7,766 bases of DNA from Cyanobium sp. M55B138 (GCA_018400215.1 JAGYNF010000074.1:1-7766); one strand, 5' to 3'. Shown: positions 1 through 7,617, numbered from the stretch's first letter. Notes: generated from the letters alone by a model not told the origin. Translations and numbers: made by a program.

Positions 1-225
1 GGCCGCCGCAGGACCGTGGCGCTGGCGGGTCACCTCCAGGGCCATCGCCTTCTGGCGCTCGCGCGGGTTGGCCGGCAGGGCGGCCAGGTCCAGGTCGGTG
101 AGCAGGGTGAGGTAGTCGTCCACCAGCGCGTCGGGCACCTTCTCGAGCTTGGAGTACATCGAGAGAGGGGCCTCGCCCAGCCCCACCGTGTTGCCCAGGC
201 TCTTGCTCATCTTCTGCACGCCATC
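1..225 (-). pseudogene. tyrS: Tyrosyl-tRNA synthetase, internal fragment (cut at both ends)
   Basis: TyrS charges tRNA-Tyr in the cytoplasm and is a class I synthetase. Read leftward from 225, the frame gives [12 protein letters not shown] at once. This holds the KMSKS loop that stabilises the aminoacyl-adenylate transition state. It is followed by a [13 protein letters not shown] stretch and then the [13 protein letters not shown] segment typical of cyanobacterial TyrS. Seventy-five codons are visible. The Rossmann catalytic core with the HIGH motif (roughly 220 residues) is missing on one side, because the reading breaks off at 225 and becomes biotin carboxylase sequence of the opposite strand. 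The C-terminal S4-like RNA-binding domain lies beyond the left edge of the window. The visible codons hold no stop or frameshift, so this is not a decayed gene. It is an intact piece joined to something else. Identity is confident; whether the truncation exists in the organism is doubtful. Confidence 0.85.
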
Positions 226-226
226 G
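217..226. other. Junction with microhomology between tyrS and accC fragments
   Basis: The bases CACGCCATCG fit both genes. On the minus strand they encode the Asp-Gly-Val that precedes Gln-Lys-Met-Ser-Lys-Ser in TyrS; on the plus strand they encode the His-Ala-Ile of AccC. Left of 217 the plus strand codes Leu where AccC normally has Gly. Right of 226 the minus strand no longer matches the Thr-Asp-Gly expected in TyrS. This is a head-to-head join at a 9-10 base shared word, as seen in whole-genome-amplification or assembly chimeras. It could also be a microhomology-mediated rearrangement. Confidence 0.75.
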
Positions 227-579
227 AGGCCCGGATCAACGCCGAAGACCCCCGCCAGAATTTTCGCCCCGCCCCCGGCAAAATCACCGGCTGGCTGCCC
301 CCCGGCGGGCCGGGTGTGCGGGTCGACAGCCACGTCTACACCGGCTACGAAATCCCCCCCTTCTACGACTCGCTGATCGGCAAGGTGATCGTGTGGGGCA
401 CCGATCGGGACCATGCCCTGCGGCGCCTGCACCGGGCCCTCTCGGAATGTGCCGTGACCGGCATTCCCACCACGATCGACTTTCACCTGCAACTGCTGGA
501 GCGACCCGAATTCCAGGCCGGCGACGTGCACACCAAGTTTGTGGAGCAGGACATGCTCCAGCCCAAGCCGGGCGCCTGA
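217..579 (+). pseudogene. accC: Biotin carboxylase subunit of acetyl-CoA carboxylase, C-terminal 120 residues only
   Basis: AccC carboxylates biotin on AccB using ATP and bicarbonate, the first half-reaction of acetyl-CoA carboxylase in fatty-acid synthesis. The fragment begins at [12 protein letters not shown], equivalent to E. coli HAVECRINAEDP, which carries active-site residues Glu288, Asn290 and Arg292. It continues through [12 protein letters not shown] (the Arg corresponds to catalytic Arg338), [15 protein letters not shown], and the dimer-side C-terminal region with [12 protein letters not shown], ending in [11 protein letters not shown]. Family members are about 450 residues, so some 330 N-terminal residues, including most of the ATP-grasp fold, are absent. 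Upstream of 217 the same frame stays open by chance through the antisense of tyrS, so an automatic caller may report a spurious 187-residue protein starting at 16. The stop faces the convergent yggT-like stop with two bases between. The accC end belongs naturally with the genes to its right. Confidence 0.88.
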
Positions 580-585
580 ATTCAG
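576..585. other. 10-base palindrome holding both convergent stop codons (accC and yggT-like)
   Basis: CTGAATTCAG is a perfect palindrome. It contains the TGA of accC (577-579) and, on the other strand, the TGA of the yggT-like gene (584-582). The two stops are separated by only two bases. There is no loop and no T-tract, so termination by this element alone is unproven. The next bases on each side do not pair. Confidence 0.5.
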
Positions 586-902
586 CCCCCCTGGGCGGCC
601 CGCTGCATCCACAGGGTGAGCAAGCCCTGCTGGCCCACCAGCAGCTCGCGCGCCAGGCTGAGCAGCCCCACCCACACCACCGGCGCCACATCCACCCCGC
701 CAATGGGTTGAATCAGGCGACGGGTTGGGGCCAGCAGGGGCTCCGTGGGCGCACCCACAACCCGCATCGCCCCCTTGGCGAGATCCACCTGGGGATACCA
801 GGTGAGCACGATGCGAAACAGGAACAGCAAGGTCCAGGCTGCCAGAGCCAGCCCAAGCAGCAGGTGGCACCAGGCCAGGGGGGAGGCGGGCAGGGCCGTC
901 AC
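582..902 (-). CDS. YggT family (YlmG/Ycf19-like) integral membrane protein
   Basis: This is a 106-residue protein with two hydrophobic segments, about residues 10-35 and 71-97. Between them lies the family hallmark, seen here as [20 protein letters not shown], in which the Pro-x-Arg-Arg-x-Ile-x-Pro-Ile-Gly-Gly-x-Asp pattern is conserved in YggT/YlmG/Ycf19 proteins. The length matches the family (about 90-110). In cyanobacteria and plastids, YlmG relatives have been linked to nucleoid distribution and membrane-complex maturation; the molecular activity is not settled. The start is a GTG at 902-900. It gives a short polar N-terminus before the first membrane segment, and no better ATG lies nearby. 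The gene is convergent with accC and divergent from psbX across 91 bases, so the two may share a promoter region. The family call is confident; the function is not. Confidence 0.88.
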   Translation of the reverse strand: MTALPASPLAWCHLLLGLALAAWTLLFLFRIVLTWYPQVDLAKGAMRVVGAPTEPLLAPTRRLIQPIGGVDVAPVVWVGLLSLARELLVGQQGLLTLWMQRAAQGG

Positions 903-993
903 AAAGCTCTAAGCAGCAATCGTCCCAGCGTAGGAAGCGACTGCCACTGCCTAGGATCCAGCCACGACTCTGACGCTTCCGGGCGGCCGCGCC
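903..993. promoter_or_regulatory. Divergent intergenic region between yggT-like gene and psbX
   Basis: These 91 bases must contain start signals for both directions unless psbX is read from elsewhere. On the plus strand, TAGGAT at 952-957 resembles a -10 box and would give a leader of about 30 bases before psbX. No TTGACA-like -35 box sits at the expected distance, which is common in picocyanobacterial promoters. No Shine-Dalgarno sequence precedes the psbX ATG; the bases before it are GGCGGCCGCGCC. For the leftward gene I see no convincing hexamers. Confidence 0.35.
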
Positions 994-1116
994 ATGACCC
1001 CTTCCCTCGCCAACTTCCTCAGCAGCCTCGTGTGGGGTGCCGTGATCGTGATCGTGCCCATCACCATCGGCCTGGTGCTGATCAGCCAAAACGACCAGCT
1101 CGACCGTCGCCTCTGA
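994..1116 (+). CDS. psbX: Photosystem II reaction centre protein PsbX
   Basis: This is a 40-residue single-span membrane protein of photosystem II, which sits at the periphery of the core near cytochrome b559 and PsbH and influences plastoquinone binding at QB. The sequence begins [15 protein letters not shown], the N-terminus typical of cyanobacterial PsbX. One hydrophobic helix follows (about residues 11-31), then a short polar tail, [10 protein letters not shown]. The length agrees with the family (about 39-42). The ATG start fixes the known N-terminus, so the start is secure despite the missing Shine-Dalgarno sequence. ycf66 follows 58 bases downstream on the same strand. It is easily missed by length-filtered gene callers. 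Confidence 0.95.
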   Translation: MTPSLANFLSSLVWGAVIVIVPITIGLVLISQNDQLDRRL

Positions 1117-1145
1117 TTGGCCCCCCGGTGCAGATCACCCCTACA

Positions 1146-1159
1146 GTGCATTGATGCAC
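1146..1159. repeat. Inverted repeat just upstream of the ycf66 start
   Basis: GTGCAT and ATGCAC are perfect complements separated by TG, ending 15 bases before the ycf66 GTG. As RNA this would be a very tight hairpin; as DNA it is a nearly symmetrical 14-base site of operator size. It lies in the 58-base gap between psbX and ycf66, so it could be a protein-binding site or the remnant of a psbX mRNA 3' end. No T-tract follows. The structure is seen directly; any role is inferred. Confidence 0.4.
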
Positions 1160-1174
1160 CGAGGTTGAGAAGCC

Positions 1175-2062
1175 GTGGTTAATGCCAGCCTGAATTGGGC
1201 CAGCATCGTCGGGATCGTGCTCGCCGTGGGCGGAGCGCTGCTCTATTTCATGCGCAGCTTCAAACCTGCCCTGGCCCGCGATTACGACGTGTTCTTCGCG
1301 GCGGTTGGCCTGCTCTGCGGCGGCATTCTCTTTTTCCAGGGCTGGCGGCTCGACCCGATTCTCCAGTTCGGTCAATTTTTGCTGGCCAGCACCACGGTCT
1401 TTTTCGCCTATGAGAGCGTGCGGCTGCGGGGCGTGACCACCGACCAGGCCAGGCGCTCCTCCTTTTTTGACGAGGATGAGCCGGGGCCTGCCCCGTCGGG
1501 CCCCTTCCGGCCCCGCATGGCAGGCAGGAGCTGGGATGAACCCGAAGCCGACCGCTTTGATGAGCCCCAACCGCTGCGGCGGCGCATCCCGGCCCCCGTC
1601 GCCGAGGAGGAGCAGGAGGATTTCTACCGCCCCCGCCGCAGCAATCGCCCGGCCATCCCCGAACGGGCAGCCAGCCGCCGCTCGGCCCCCGACAACTGGG
1701 ACCCCGCAGAGGCCGAGCCGCCGGTCAGCCCCTCCCTGCGCCGCTACAGCACCTCCACCAGCGTCCCCAGGACGGGCGATTTCGGTGCCCGCCGTCGCAG
1801 CGCCCAGGACCAGCCAGAACCCCGGCGCGGGAGCCGTCCCGTGGCGACCACTGACGCCATGCCCCGCTCCAGCCGCCGGCCGACGACTGACATTGCAGCA
1901 GGCCCGGCGGATGGCCGGCCCGGCATTCCCCAGGGCTCACCGATCCGCAGCAGCAGCCGCGGTGGCCCCAGCAATGGGGTGAGCGACGCCGATTTCAGCC
2001 CGGTGAAGCCGCCTGCTCCCCGGGAGGGCAGCCGCGACAACTCCTCGCGCTTCGACGACTGA
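1175..2062 (+). CDS. ycf66: Ycf66 family membrane protein with a long disordered tail
   Basis: Ycf66 is found in cyanobacteria and some plastids; its biochemical role is unknown. Here residues 1-85 form the conserved part: MVNASLNWASIVGIVLAVGG starts the first membrane segment, followed by DYDVFFAAVGLLCGGILFFQ and the hallmark GWRLDPILQFGQFLLAS, which together give about three hydrophobic segments. Residues from about 90 to 295 are a hydrophilic tail rich in Pro, Arg, Ser, Asp and Glu, with acidic patches (FFDEDEP, FDEP) alternating with Arg clusters, ending RFDD. It has no predicted fold and is probably disordered. The start is GTG at 1175, chosen because it gives the family N-terminus MVN; GAGG at 1161-1164 may serve as a ribosome site. 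The gene follows psbX and precedes the first lipoprotein gene by 22 bases, so co-transcription is likely. Confidence 0.9.
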   Translation: MVNASLNWASIVGIVLAVGGALLYFMRSFKPALARDYDVFFAAVGLLCGGILFFQGWRLDPILQFGQFLLASTTVFFAYESVRLRGVTTDQARRSSFFDEDEPGPAPSGPFRPRMAGRSWDEPEADRFDEPQPLRRRIPAPVAEEEQEDFYRPRRSNRPAIPERAASRRSAPDNWDPAEAEPPVSPSLRRYSTSTSVPRTGDFGARRRSAQDQPEPRRGSRPVATTDAMPRSSRRPTTDIAAGPADGRPGIPQGSPIRSSSRGGPSNGVSDADFSPVKPPAPREGSRDNSSRFDD

Positions 2063-2084
2063 TCACAGCGGCGACGCCCGGATC

Positions 2085-2633
2085 GTGCCCCATCTCTGCG
2101 TTGCGGCCCTCACCGGCCTGCTGCTTGCCCTCACCGGCTGTGGCTGGCTGGGCTCCGCCTCAAGGCGGCCGGCACCCCTGGGCGGGCTGGCCAACAGCAA
2201 CCGCAACGATGCGGCCCTCAGTGGGGACGGCCGCCTGCTGGCCTCCTTGATCGAAGACAACGGCACCACCCGGCTGATCCTGCAGGAGCAGGGCAGCGGG
2301 CGGCGCCTGGCGCTGCGCCACTGGCGGCGCCAAACGCCCCACAGCTCTCCCTCCTTGAGCTGGAATGGCCGCTACCTGGCTGGCCTGGTGCAACAGGGCG
2401 AGCAACGCCGCGTGGTGGTGGAAGACCGACTGAACGGCCGGCTGCTGCGCCTGCCCCTGCCGGGTGGCGGCCAGCCAGAGCGGCTCAGCCTCGCCCCGGA
2501 TGGGTCACGCCTGGCCGTGCAGGTGCTGCGCAAGGGGCAGTGGCAGGTGGAGGTGCTCGACCTCAACGGCCTGCTGGAGCCAGACCTGCCGGGGGCGACC
2601 ACGGTGTTGGGGGGAGGGGTGCCGCCACCATGA
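2085..2633 (+). CDS. Putative lipoprotein with TolB-like beta-propeller repeats (first of a pair)
   Basis: I do not recognise a named gene. The 182-residue product starts with a short hydrophobic signal and a lipobox, Leu16-Thr17-Gly18-Cys19, so it is probably lipid-modified at Cys19 and anchored outside the cytoplasm. After a polar linker come three strand-rich units of TolB/WD40-like pattern: about residues 42-76 (ALSGDGRLLASLIED), 88-124 (SLSWNGRYLAGLVQQ) and 130-161 (SLAPDGSRLAVQVLRKG). Each unit has the x-(D/N)-G-R-x-L-A core. Canonical propellers have six or more blades, so three is half of one. The start is GTG, with no strong Shine-Dalgarno sequence, chosen because it gives a compact signal peptide. 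Residues 162-182 are Pro/Gly-rich. Their codons include a GGAGG (2613-2617) that may serve as ribosome site for the next gene, whose ATG overlaps this stop. The function is unknown; a periplasmic or thylakoid-lumen scaffolding role is only a guess. Confidence 0.72.
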   Translation: MPHLCVAALTGLLLALTGCGWLGSASRRPAPLGGLANSNRNDAALSGDGRLLASLIEDNGTTRLILQEQGSGRRLALRHWRRQTPHSSPSLSWNGRYLAGLVQQGEQRRVVVEDRLNGRLLRLPLPGGGQPERLSLAPDGSRLAVQVLRKGQWQVEVLDLNGLLEPDLPGATTVLGGGVPPP

Positions 2634-3112
2634 GGGTCTGGCCCCTGCTGCGGCTGCTGCTCCTCGCCGTGGCCCTGGCCGGCTGCATGCCGGCCCAGCT
2701 GCGCCCGATGCTGGCCCTCAACCGCCGGCTGGAGCAGGCCGGCAGCGCCCGGGAACCCGCCCTATCCGGCCGCTGGCTGGCCGTGATCGGGGGCCGAGGC
2801 GGCCGCGAACAGGTGCAGCTGCTGGATGTGGAGCGAGGCCAGCCCGTGCCCCTGCCGGGCTTGAATCGACCCGATGCCCAGCCCCTCAGCGTGGGGGTGG
2901 ACGCCAGGGGCGAGCGACTCGCAGTAGTGCGCCAGCTGAATGGGCAGACCGAACTGGTGCTGTACCGCCGCTCCCTCGGACTGCTGCAACCCCTGGCCAT
3001 CCAGCCCGCCGGCGTGCCCCGACGGGTTCAGCTGCGGGCGGATGGGCGCCAGCTGGCGGTGGAGGTGAGTCGCAACGGGCTGTGGCAGATCGATCTGATC
3101 ACGATGCCCTGA
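2630..3112 (+). CDS. Putative lipoprotein with TolB-like beta-propeller repeats (second of a pair)
   Basis: This 160-residue protein is not one I can name. MRVWPLLRLLLLAVALAGC is a clear lipoprotein signal with lipobox Leu16-Ala17-Gly18-Cys19, the Cys at the same residue as in the preceding protein. Three repeat units follow at about 43-76 (ALSGRWLAVIGG), 83-122 (GVDARGERLAVVRQLNG) and 129-158 (LRADGRQLAVEVSRNG). The last unit aligns with the last unit of its neighbour (LSLAPDGSRLAVQVLRKGQW against VQLRADGRQLAVEVSRNGLW), so the two genes look like a diverged tandem duplication. The ATG at 2630 lies in an ATGA overlap with the upstream stop, indicating translational coupling. An in-frame extension back to 2540 exists but would destroy the signal peptide and overlap its neighbour by about 90 bases, so I reject it. 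The stop lies inside the palindrome shared with the convergent hli gene. Confidence 0.72.
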   Translation: MRVWPLLRLLLLAVALAGCMPAQLRPMLALNRRLEQAGSAREPALSGRWLAVIGGRGGREQVQLLDVERGQPVPLPGLNRPDAQPLSVGVDARGERLAVVRQLNGQTELVLYRRSLGLLQPLAIQPAGVPRRVQLRADGRQLAVEVSRNGLWQIDLITMP

Positions 3113-3125
3113 AGCTCAGGGCATC
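3103..3125. terminator. Perfect hairpin, candidate bidirectional terminator
   Basis: The arms GATGCCCTGA (3103-3112) and TCAGGGCATC (3116-3125) are exact complements around the three-base loop AGC. The TGA of the second lipoprotein ends the left arm, and the TGA of hli (read leftward, 3118-3116) begins the right arm. Because of the symmetry both proteins end in Met-Pro. The stem could stop transcription arriving from either side or protect both mRNA 3' ends. No T-tract follows on either strand, so it is not a textbook intrinsic terminator. Confidence 0.6.
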
Positions 3126-3388
3126 AGGCCAGCCCAGCGCAGAAAGGTGTCGCCGCTGACGGCCTCCACCAGCAGCACCGCCACAAAACCCACCATGGCA
3201 AAGCGACCGTTCACCCGCTCGGCATAGCCACTCCAACCAAAGGCCGGCACGTCATTGGTGGTGGCGCTGGTGGCAGGGGGCAGGCCAGGCTCGGCGGGTG
3301 CAGCCACTGGAGTGTTGGGCGGTGGGTCGGTGGGGGAAGCAGCAGCCATGGATCGGGGGGCGGATTCAGAGTTGGTGGGCAAAGTCAT
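3116..3388 (-). CDS. hli: High-light-inducible chlorophyll-binding protein (Hli/Scp family)
   Basis: Hli proteins are one-helix relatives of plant light-harvesting proteins. They bind chlorophyll and carotenoid in the thylakoid membrane and protect photosystem II assembly or chlorophyll recycling under stress. The C-terminal 40 residues carry the signature GWSGYAERVNGRFAMVGFVA, in which Glu57, Asn60 and Arg62 are the expected chlorophyll-ligand and salt-bridge residues, followed by the rest of the helix and DTFLRW. The first 48 residues are Pro/Ala/Thr-rich, long for an Hli (many are 40-70 residues in total). I chose the ATG at 3388, which gives 90 residues and overlaps the end of the ABC transporter gene by 23 bases. 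A second possible start is the ATG at 3349 (MAAASPTDP). A more upstream ATG at 3448 would add a Cys-rich, unlikely leader. It is probably the last gene of the HIT-ABC-hli unit. Confidence 0.88.
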   Translation of the reverse strand: MTLPTNSESAPRSMAAASPTDPPPNTPVAAPAEPGLPPATSATTNDVPAFGWSGYAERVNGRFAMVGFVAVLLVEAVSGDTFLRWAGLMP

Positions 3389-5354
3389 AGCCAGCGGCCG
3401 GCAACAGCCGCCAGCCACCGGTGCCGTCGAGCTCCAGCACCGTGTCATGAAAGGCTGTGAGGGTGGGCCGGTGGCCCACGCTCACAAAGGCAATGTCTCG
3501 CTCGGCAAGCAGGGCATACAGGTGCCGCTCGGTGGTCACATCCAGGGCACTGGTGGCCTCATCCAGAACCACAAAGTGGGGGCCATTGAGCAGCAGCCGG
3601 GCAAAGGCAAGCCGCTGCTGCTCCCCCAGGGAGAGGAGCCGGGGCCAGTCCTGCTTGATCGAAAGGTCGGGGTAGCGCTGCACCAACTCGGGCAAGCGCA
3701 CCTGCTCCAGCACATGGCGCAACTGATCGTCGCTGAAACGGTCTGGATTGAGGGGATAGGCCAGCTGTTCCCGCAGGCTGCCCAGCAGCATGTAGGGCTT
3801 CTGGGGAATGAACAGCAGCTCGCCCTCACCAGGCCGCTGCACGGTGCCAGAGGCCGGCGGCCAGAGCCCACTCACCATGCGCAGGAATGAGGTTTTGCCG
3901 CAGCCGGATGGGCCCACCACCAGGAGTCGCTGCTGCCGATCAATCGTGAGGCTGAGGTCACGGATCAAGAGGCGATCCGTGCGGGGTGGCATCAAATCAA
4001 CATGGCTCACCACAATCGCGTCAGCACCGGTCTTCACCCGGGCCTCCTCCTGGGCTCGCAGGAGCGCGGCCTCACCACTGATTTCATCCACCTTGCCCTG
4101 GAAACCCTCCAGACGGCTGATGGCCGCGGAGAAAGCGGCCAGACGGTCGATGTTGTTGACAATGTAACTGACTGAAAACAACACCTGGGAAAAGGCAATG
4201 CTGGCCTGGCCAAACACGCCAAAATCAACCTCCCTGGCGAAGTAGATCGGCGCAATCACCAGCCAGGGAAGGAACCGCGAGAAGTAATCATAGGAGCGCT
4301 GGATCACACTGATCAGGGCTTCCCAGATGATCAGGCGATTGTAGTTTTCAATGGCGCCGCCCAGGCGACGCTCCGCCTCCTTCGACTCCTGCTGCTCACC
4401 ACGATAGAAGGCGATCGCCTCAGCATTGTCGCGGATGTGAACCAGGCCATAGCGGAAATCGGCCTCAAGCTTGAGCTGCTGATAGTTCAGGGCAACCAGC
4501 TTGCGACTGGCAAACACAATCACCGCTGTGCCGGCCACGGAGTAGATCAGCAGCCACAGGGCCAGCGTGTCACTGATACTCCAGAGAACAATAATAAAAC
4601 TGAAAAACGTGAGCAAGGCCGAGAGAATCTCAACGGTTACGCTGAGACTCGTGGTGGTGAAACTTGCCGTGTCCTGGGATATGCGCTGGTCAGGATTGTC
4701 AATACCCTCGGCAGATTCATCGTTGGGGTTGAGTACGTAATAGGCTCGGTTGCTGAGATACCGACCCAACAGGCGGCCACTCAACCACTCCCGCCATAGC
4801 AGGCCAAGCCTGGGTATCAGATAGCTTTGAAGCGCCCGGATCGGCAGGGCCACCACCAGGCAAAAGGCATAGATCGCAACAATCTTCCAGAAATTTTCCT
4901 GGTCGTAGGCCACCAGGGAGTTATCAACATTTCGGGCAATAAAACTGATCCCCACATTGATGCCGTTGATCACCAGGATCAGCAGCAGAATCACCCCCAG
5001 CAGCAGCCAGGGCAGCCAGCGCCCCTGGCGCAACTTGCCGCGGAACACACCAAAGCAACCCAGGCCGGCCACCATCAGCACGGTGACCACCGGCCCGCCG
5101 GGCCCGGCCCACAGGGCAGCCAGGCGCTCCGGCACCCCCGGCAGGAAGCGGCTGCGCAACTCGGGGATGGCAGCGCCGCTGAGACCCACCACACCCGTGA
5201 GCAGCAGCAGGGTGACCCCCACCACCACGGCCACCAGCGCCACCGCCAGCAGCAGGAACTGCCAGGAGCTGGTGTCCTCCACCGGCAGGAAATAGGGCTG
5301 AGCCAAGCGCTGCAGCTTGCCCAGCTGACTGCGGAGGGCCTTGAGCGGATTCAT
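3366..5354 (-). CDS. ABC transporter, fused permease and ATPase, SbmA/BacA-ABCD type
   Basis: This 662-residue half-transporter has an N-terminal membrane domain with about eight hydrophobic segments (first about 30-55, last about 385-401) and a C-terminal nucleotide-binding domain. The EAA-like motif NAEAIAFYRGEQQE (about 310-323), typical of the ABCD/BacA membrane family, points to that group and not to common multidrug exporters. ATPase motifs, numbered from the ATG: Walker A GPSGCGKT 481-488, Q-loop Gln518 in IPQKPYM, signature LSLGEQQR 574-581, Walker B VVLDE 595-599, H-loop His628 in SVGHR. All key residues are present, so it should be an active homodimer. Relatives carry peptides, cobalamin or very-long-chain acyl-CoA; the substrate cannot be told from sequence. 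I start at ATG 5354; the frame also allows a TTG five codons earlier. HIT lies 39 bases upstream, and hli overlaps its end. The middle third is markedly poorer in GC than either end. Confidence 0.9.
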   Translation of the reverse strand: MNPLKALRSQLGKLQRLAQPYFLPVEDTSSWQFLLLAVALVAVVVGVTLLLLTGVVGLSGAAIPELRSRFLPGVPERLAALWAGPGGPVVTVLMVAGLGCFGVFRGKLRQGRWLPWLLLGVILLLILVINGINVGISFIARNVDNSLVAYDQENFWKIVAIYAFCLVVALPIRALQSYLIPRLGLLWREWLSGRLLGRYLSNRAYYVLNPNDESAEGIDNPDQRISQDTASFTTTSLSVTVEILSALLTFFSFIIVLWSISDTLALWLLIYSVAGTAVIVFASRKLVALNYQQLKLEADFRYGLVHIRDNAEAIAFYRGEQQESKEAERRLGGAIENYNRLIIWEALISVIQRSYDYFSRFLPWLVIAPIYFAREVDFGVFGQASIAFSQVLFSVSYIVNNIDRLAAFSAAISRLEGFQGKVDEISGEAALLRAQEEARVKTGADAIVVSHVDLMPPRTDRLLIRDLSLTIDRQQRLLVVGPSGCGKTSFLRMVSGLWPPASGTVQRPGEGELLFIPQKPYMLLGSLREQLAYPLNPDRFSDDQLRHVLEQVRLPELVQRYPDLSIKQDWPRLLSLGEQQRLAFARLLLNGPHFVVLDEATSALDVTTERHLYALLAERDIAFVSVGHRPTLTAFHDTVLELDGTGGWRLLPAAGYDFAHQL
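4411..4418. repeat. HIP1 octamer
   Basis: GCGATCGC, the highly iterated palindrome of many cyanobacterial genomes, occurs here within the ABC transporter gene. It is the only full copy I found in the window. One copy is weak evidence on its own, though it fits a cyanobacterial source. Confidence 0.6.
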
Positions 5355-5393
5355 GCAACAGCTCGACAAGCAGCCATTCTCACCGCTTGCCCC

Positions 5394-7363
<1,970 letters not shown>

Positions 7364-7434
7364 CCGGTCCACAAAACCTGCAACCCCACATCACCGCCGC
7401 TTTTTTGGAAGGCGAATGGCGGGGGCCAGGCCGA
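7364..7434. other. Convergent gap between comM and rpsU
   Basis: These 71 bases separate two converging genes and must end transcription from both sides. A run of six T (7401-7406) is present, but no strong hairpin precedes it on either strand. The best pairing is CCGCC (7394-7398) with GGCGG (7418-7422) across a 19-base loop, which is too weak to call a terminator. Confidence 0.3.
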
Positions 7435-7605
7435 TCAGCGACGGCGACGGCGCTGCTGGGCCTTGCGCTTGTACTTCTCCGTCGGCGTCTCGTGGTGGCG
7501 CAGGCGCTTGAGGTCAGCAAAAATGCCCGCCTTGGACACTTGACGCTTAAAGCGACGCAGGGCCGACTCGATGCCTTCGTTTTCGCCGACGGTGACCTGG
7601 GTCAT
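7435..7605 (-). CDS. rpsU: 30S ribosomal protein bS21
   Basis: bS21 is a small basic protein of the 30S platform, near the anti-Shine-Dalgarno end of 16S rRNA, and helps select mRNA. The 56-residue product [20 protein letters not shown] continues with [19 protein letters not shown] and [17 protein letters not shown]. This is full length and typical of cyanobacterial bS21, including the Arg-rich tail. The ATG at 7605 is the only plausible start. Upstream, a short inverted repeat (7618-7630) lies in the leader, and TATGGT (7640-7635 on this strand) is a possible -10 box. The gene is below the usual length cut-off of gene callers and would be missed by one. Confidence 0.95.
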   Translation of the reverse strand: MTQVTVGENEGIESALRRFKRQVSKAGIFADLKRLRHHETPTEKYKRKAQQRRRRR

Positions 7606-7617
7606 GTAGCGGGGGTG

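Noticed and set aside
16..579. Open frame of 187 codons on the plus strand taken as one protein
   Set aside because: Codons 1-67 are the antisense of tyrS; only the part from 217 is accC. The fusion is a by-product of the junction.
393..1154. Open frame of 253 codons on the plus strand over the yggT-like gene and psbX
   Set aside because: It overlaps recognisable genes in other frames (yggT-like antisense, psbX sense), and its product has an unnatural His/Gln/Pro composition.
1082..1570. Open frame of 162 codons antisense to the start of ycf66
   Set aside because: It covers the most conserved part of ycf66 and resembles no family; this is a shadow frame.
2540..2629. Upstream in-frame extension of the second lipoprotein
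   Set aside because: It would overlap the first lipoprotein by about 90 bases and bury the signal peptide. The ATG at 2630 gives a standard lipobox.
3086..3097. Perfect 12-base palindrome CAGATCGATCTG near the end of the second lipoprotein gene
   Set aside because: It encodes ordinary residues (part of Gln-Ile-Asp-Leu) and has no spacing relation to a start or stop. GATC-rich palindromes are common by chance.
7394..7422. Possible intrinsic terminator with six T between comM and rpsU
   Set aside because: The T-run lies in the loop of the only pairing found, and the stem is five pairs across 19 bases, so it is not a credible terminator.
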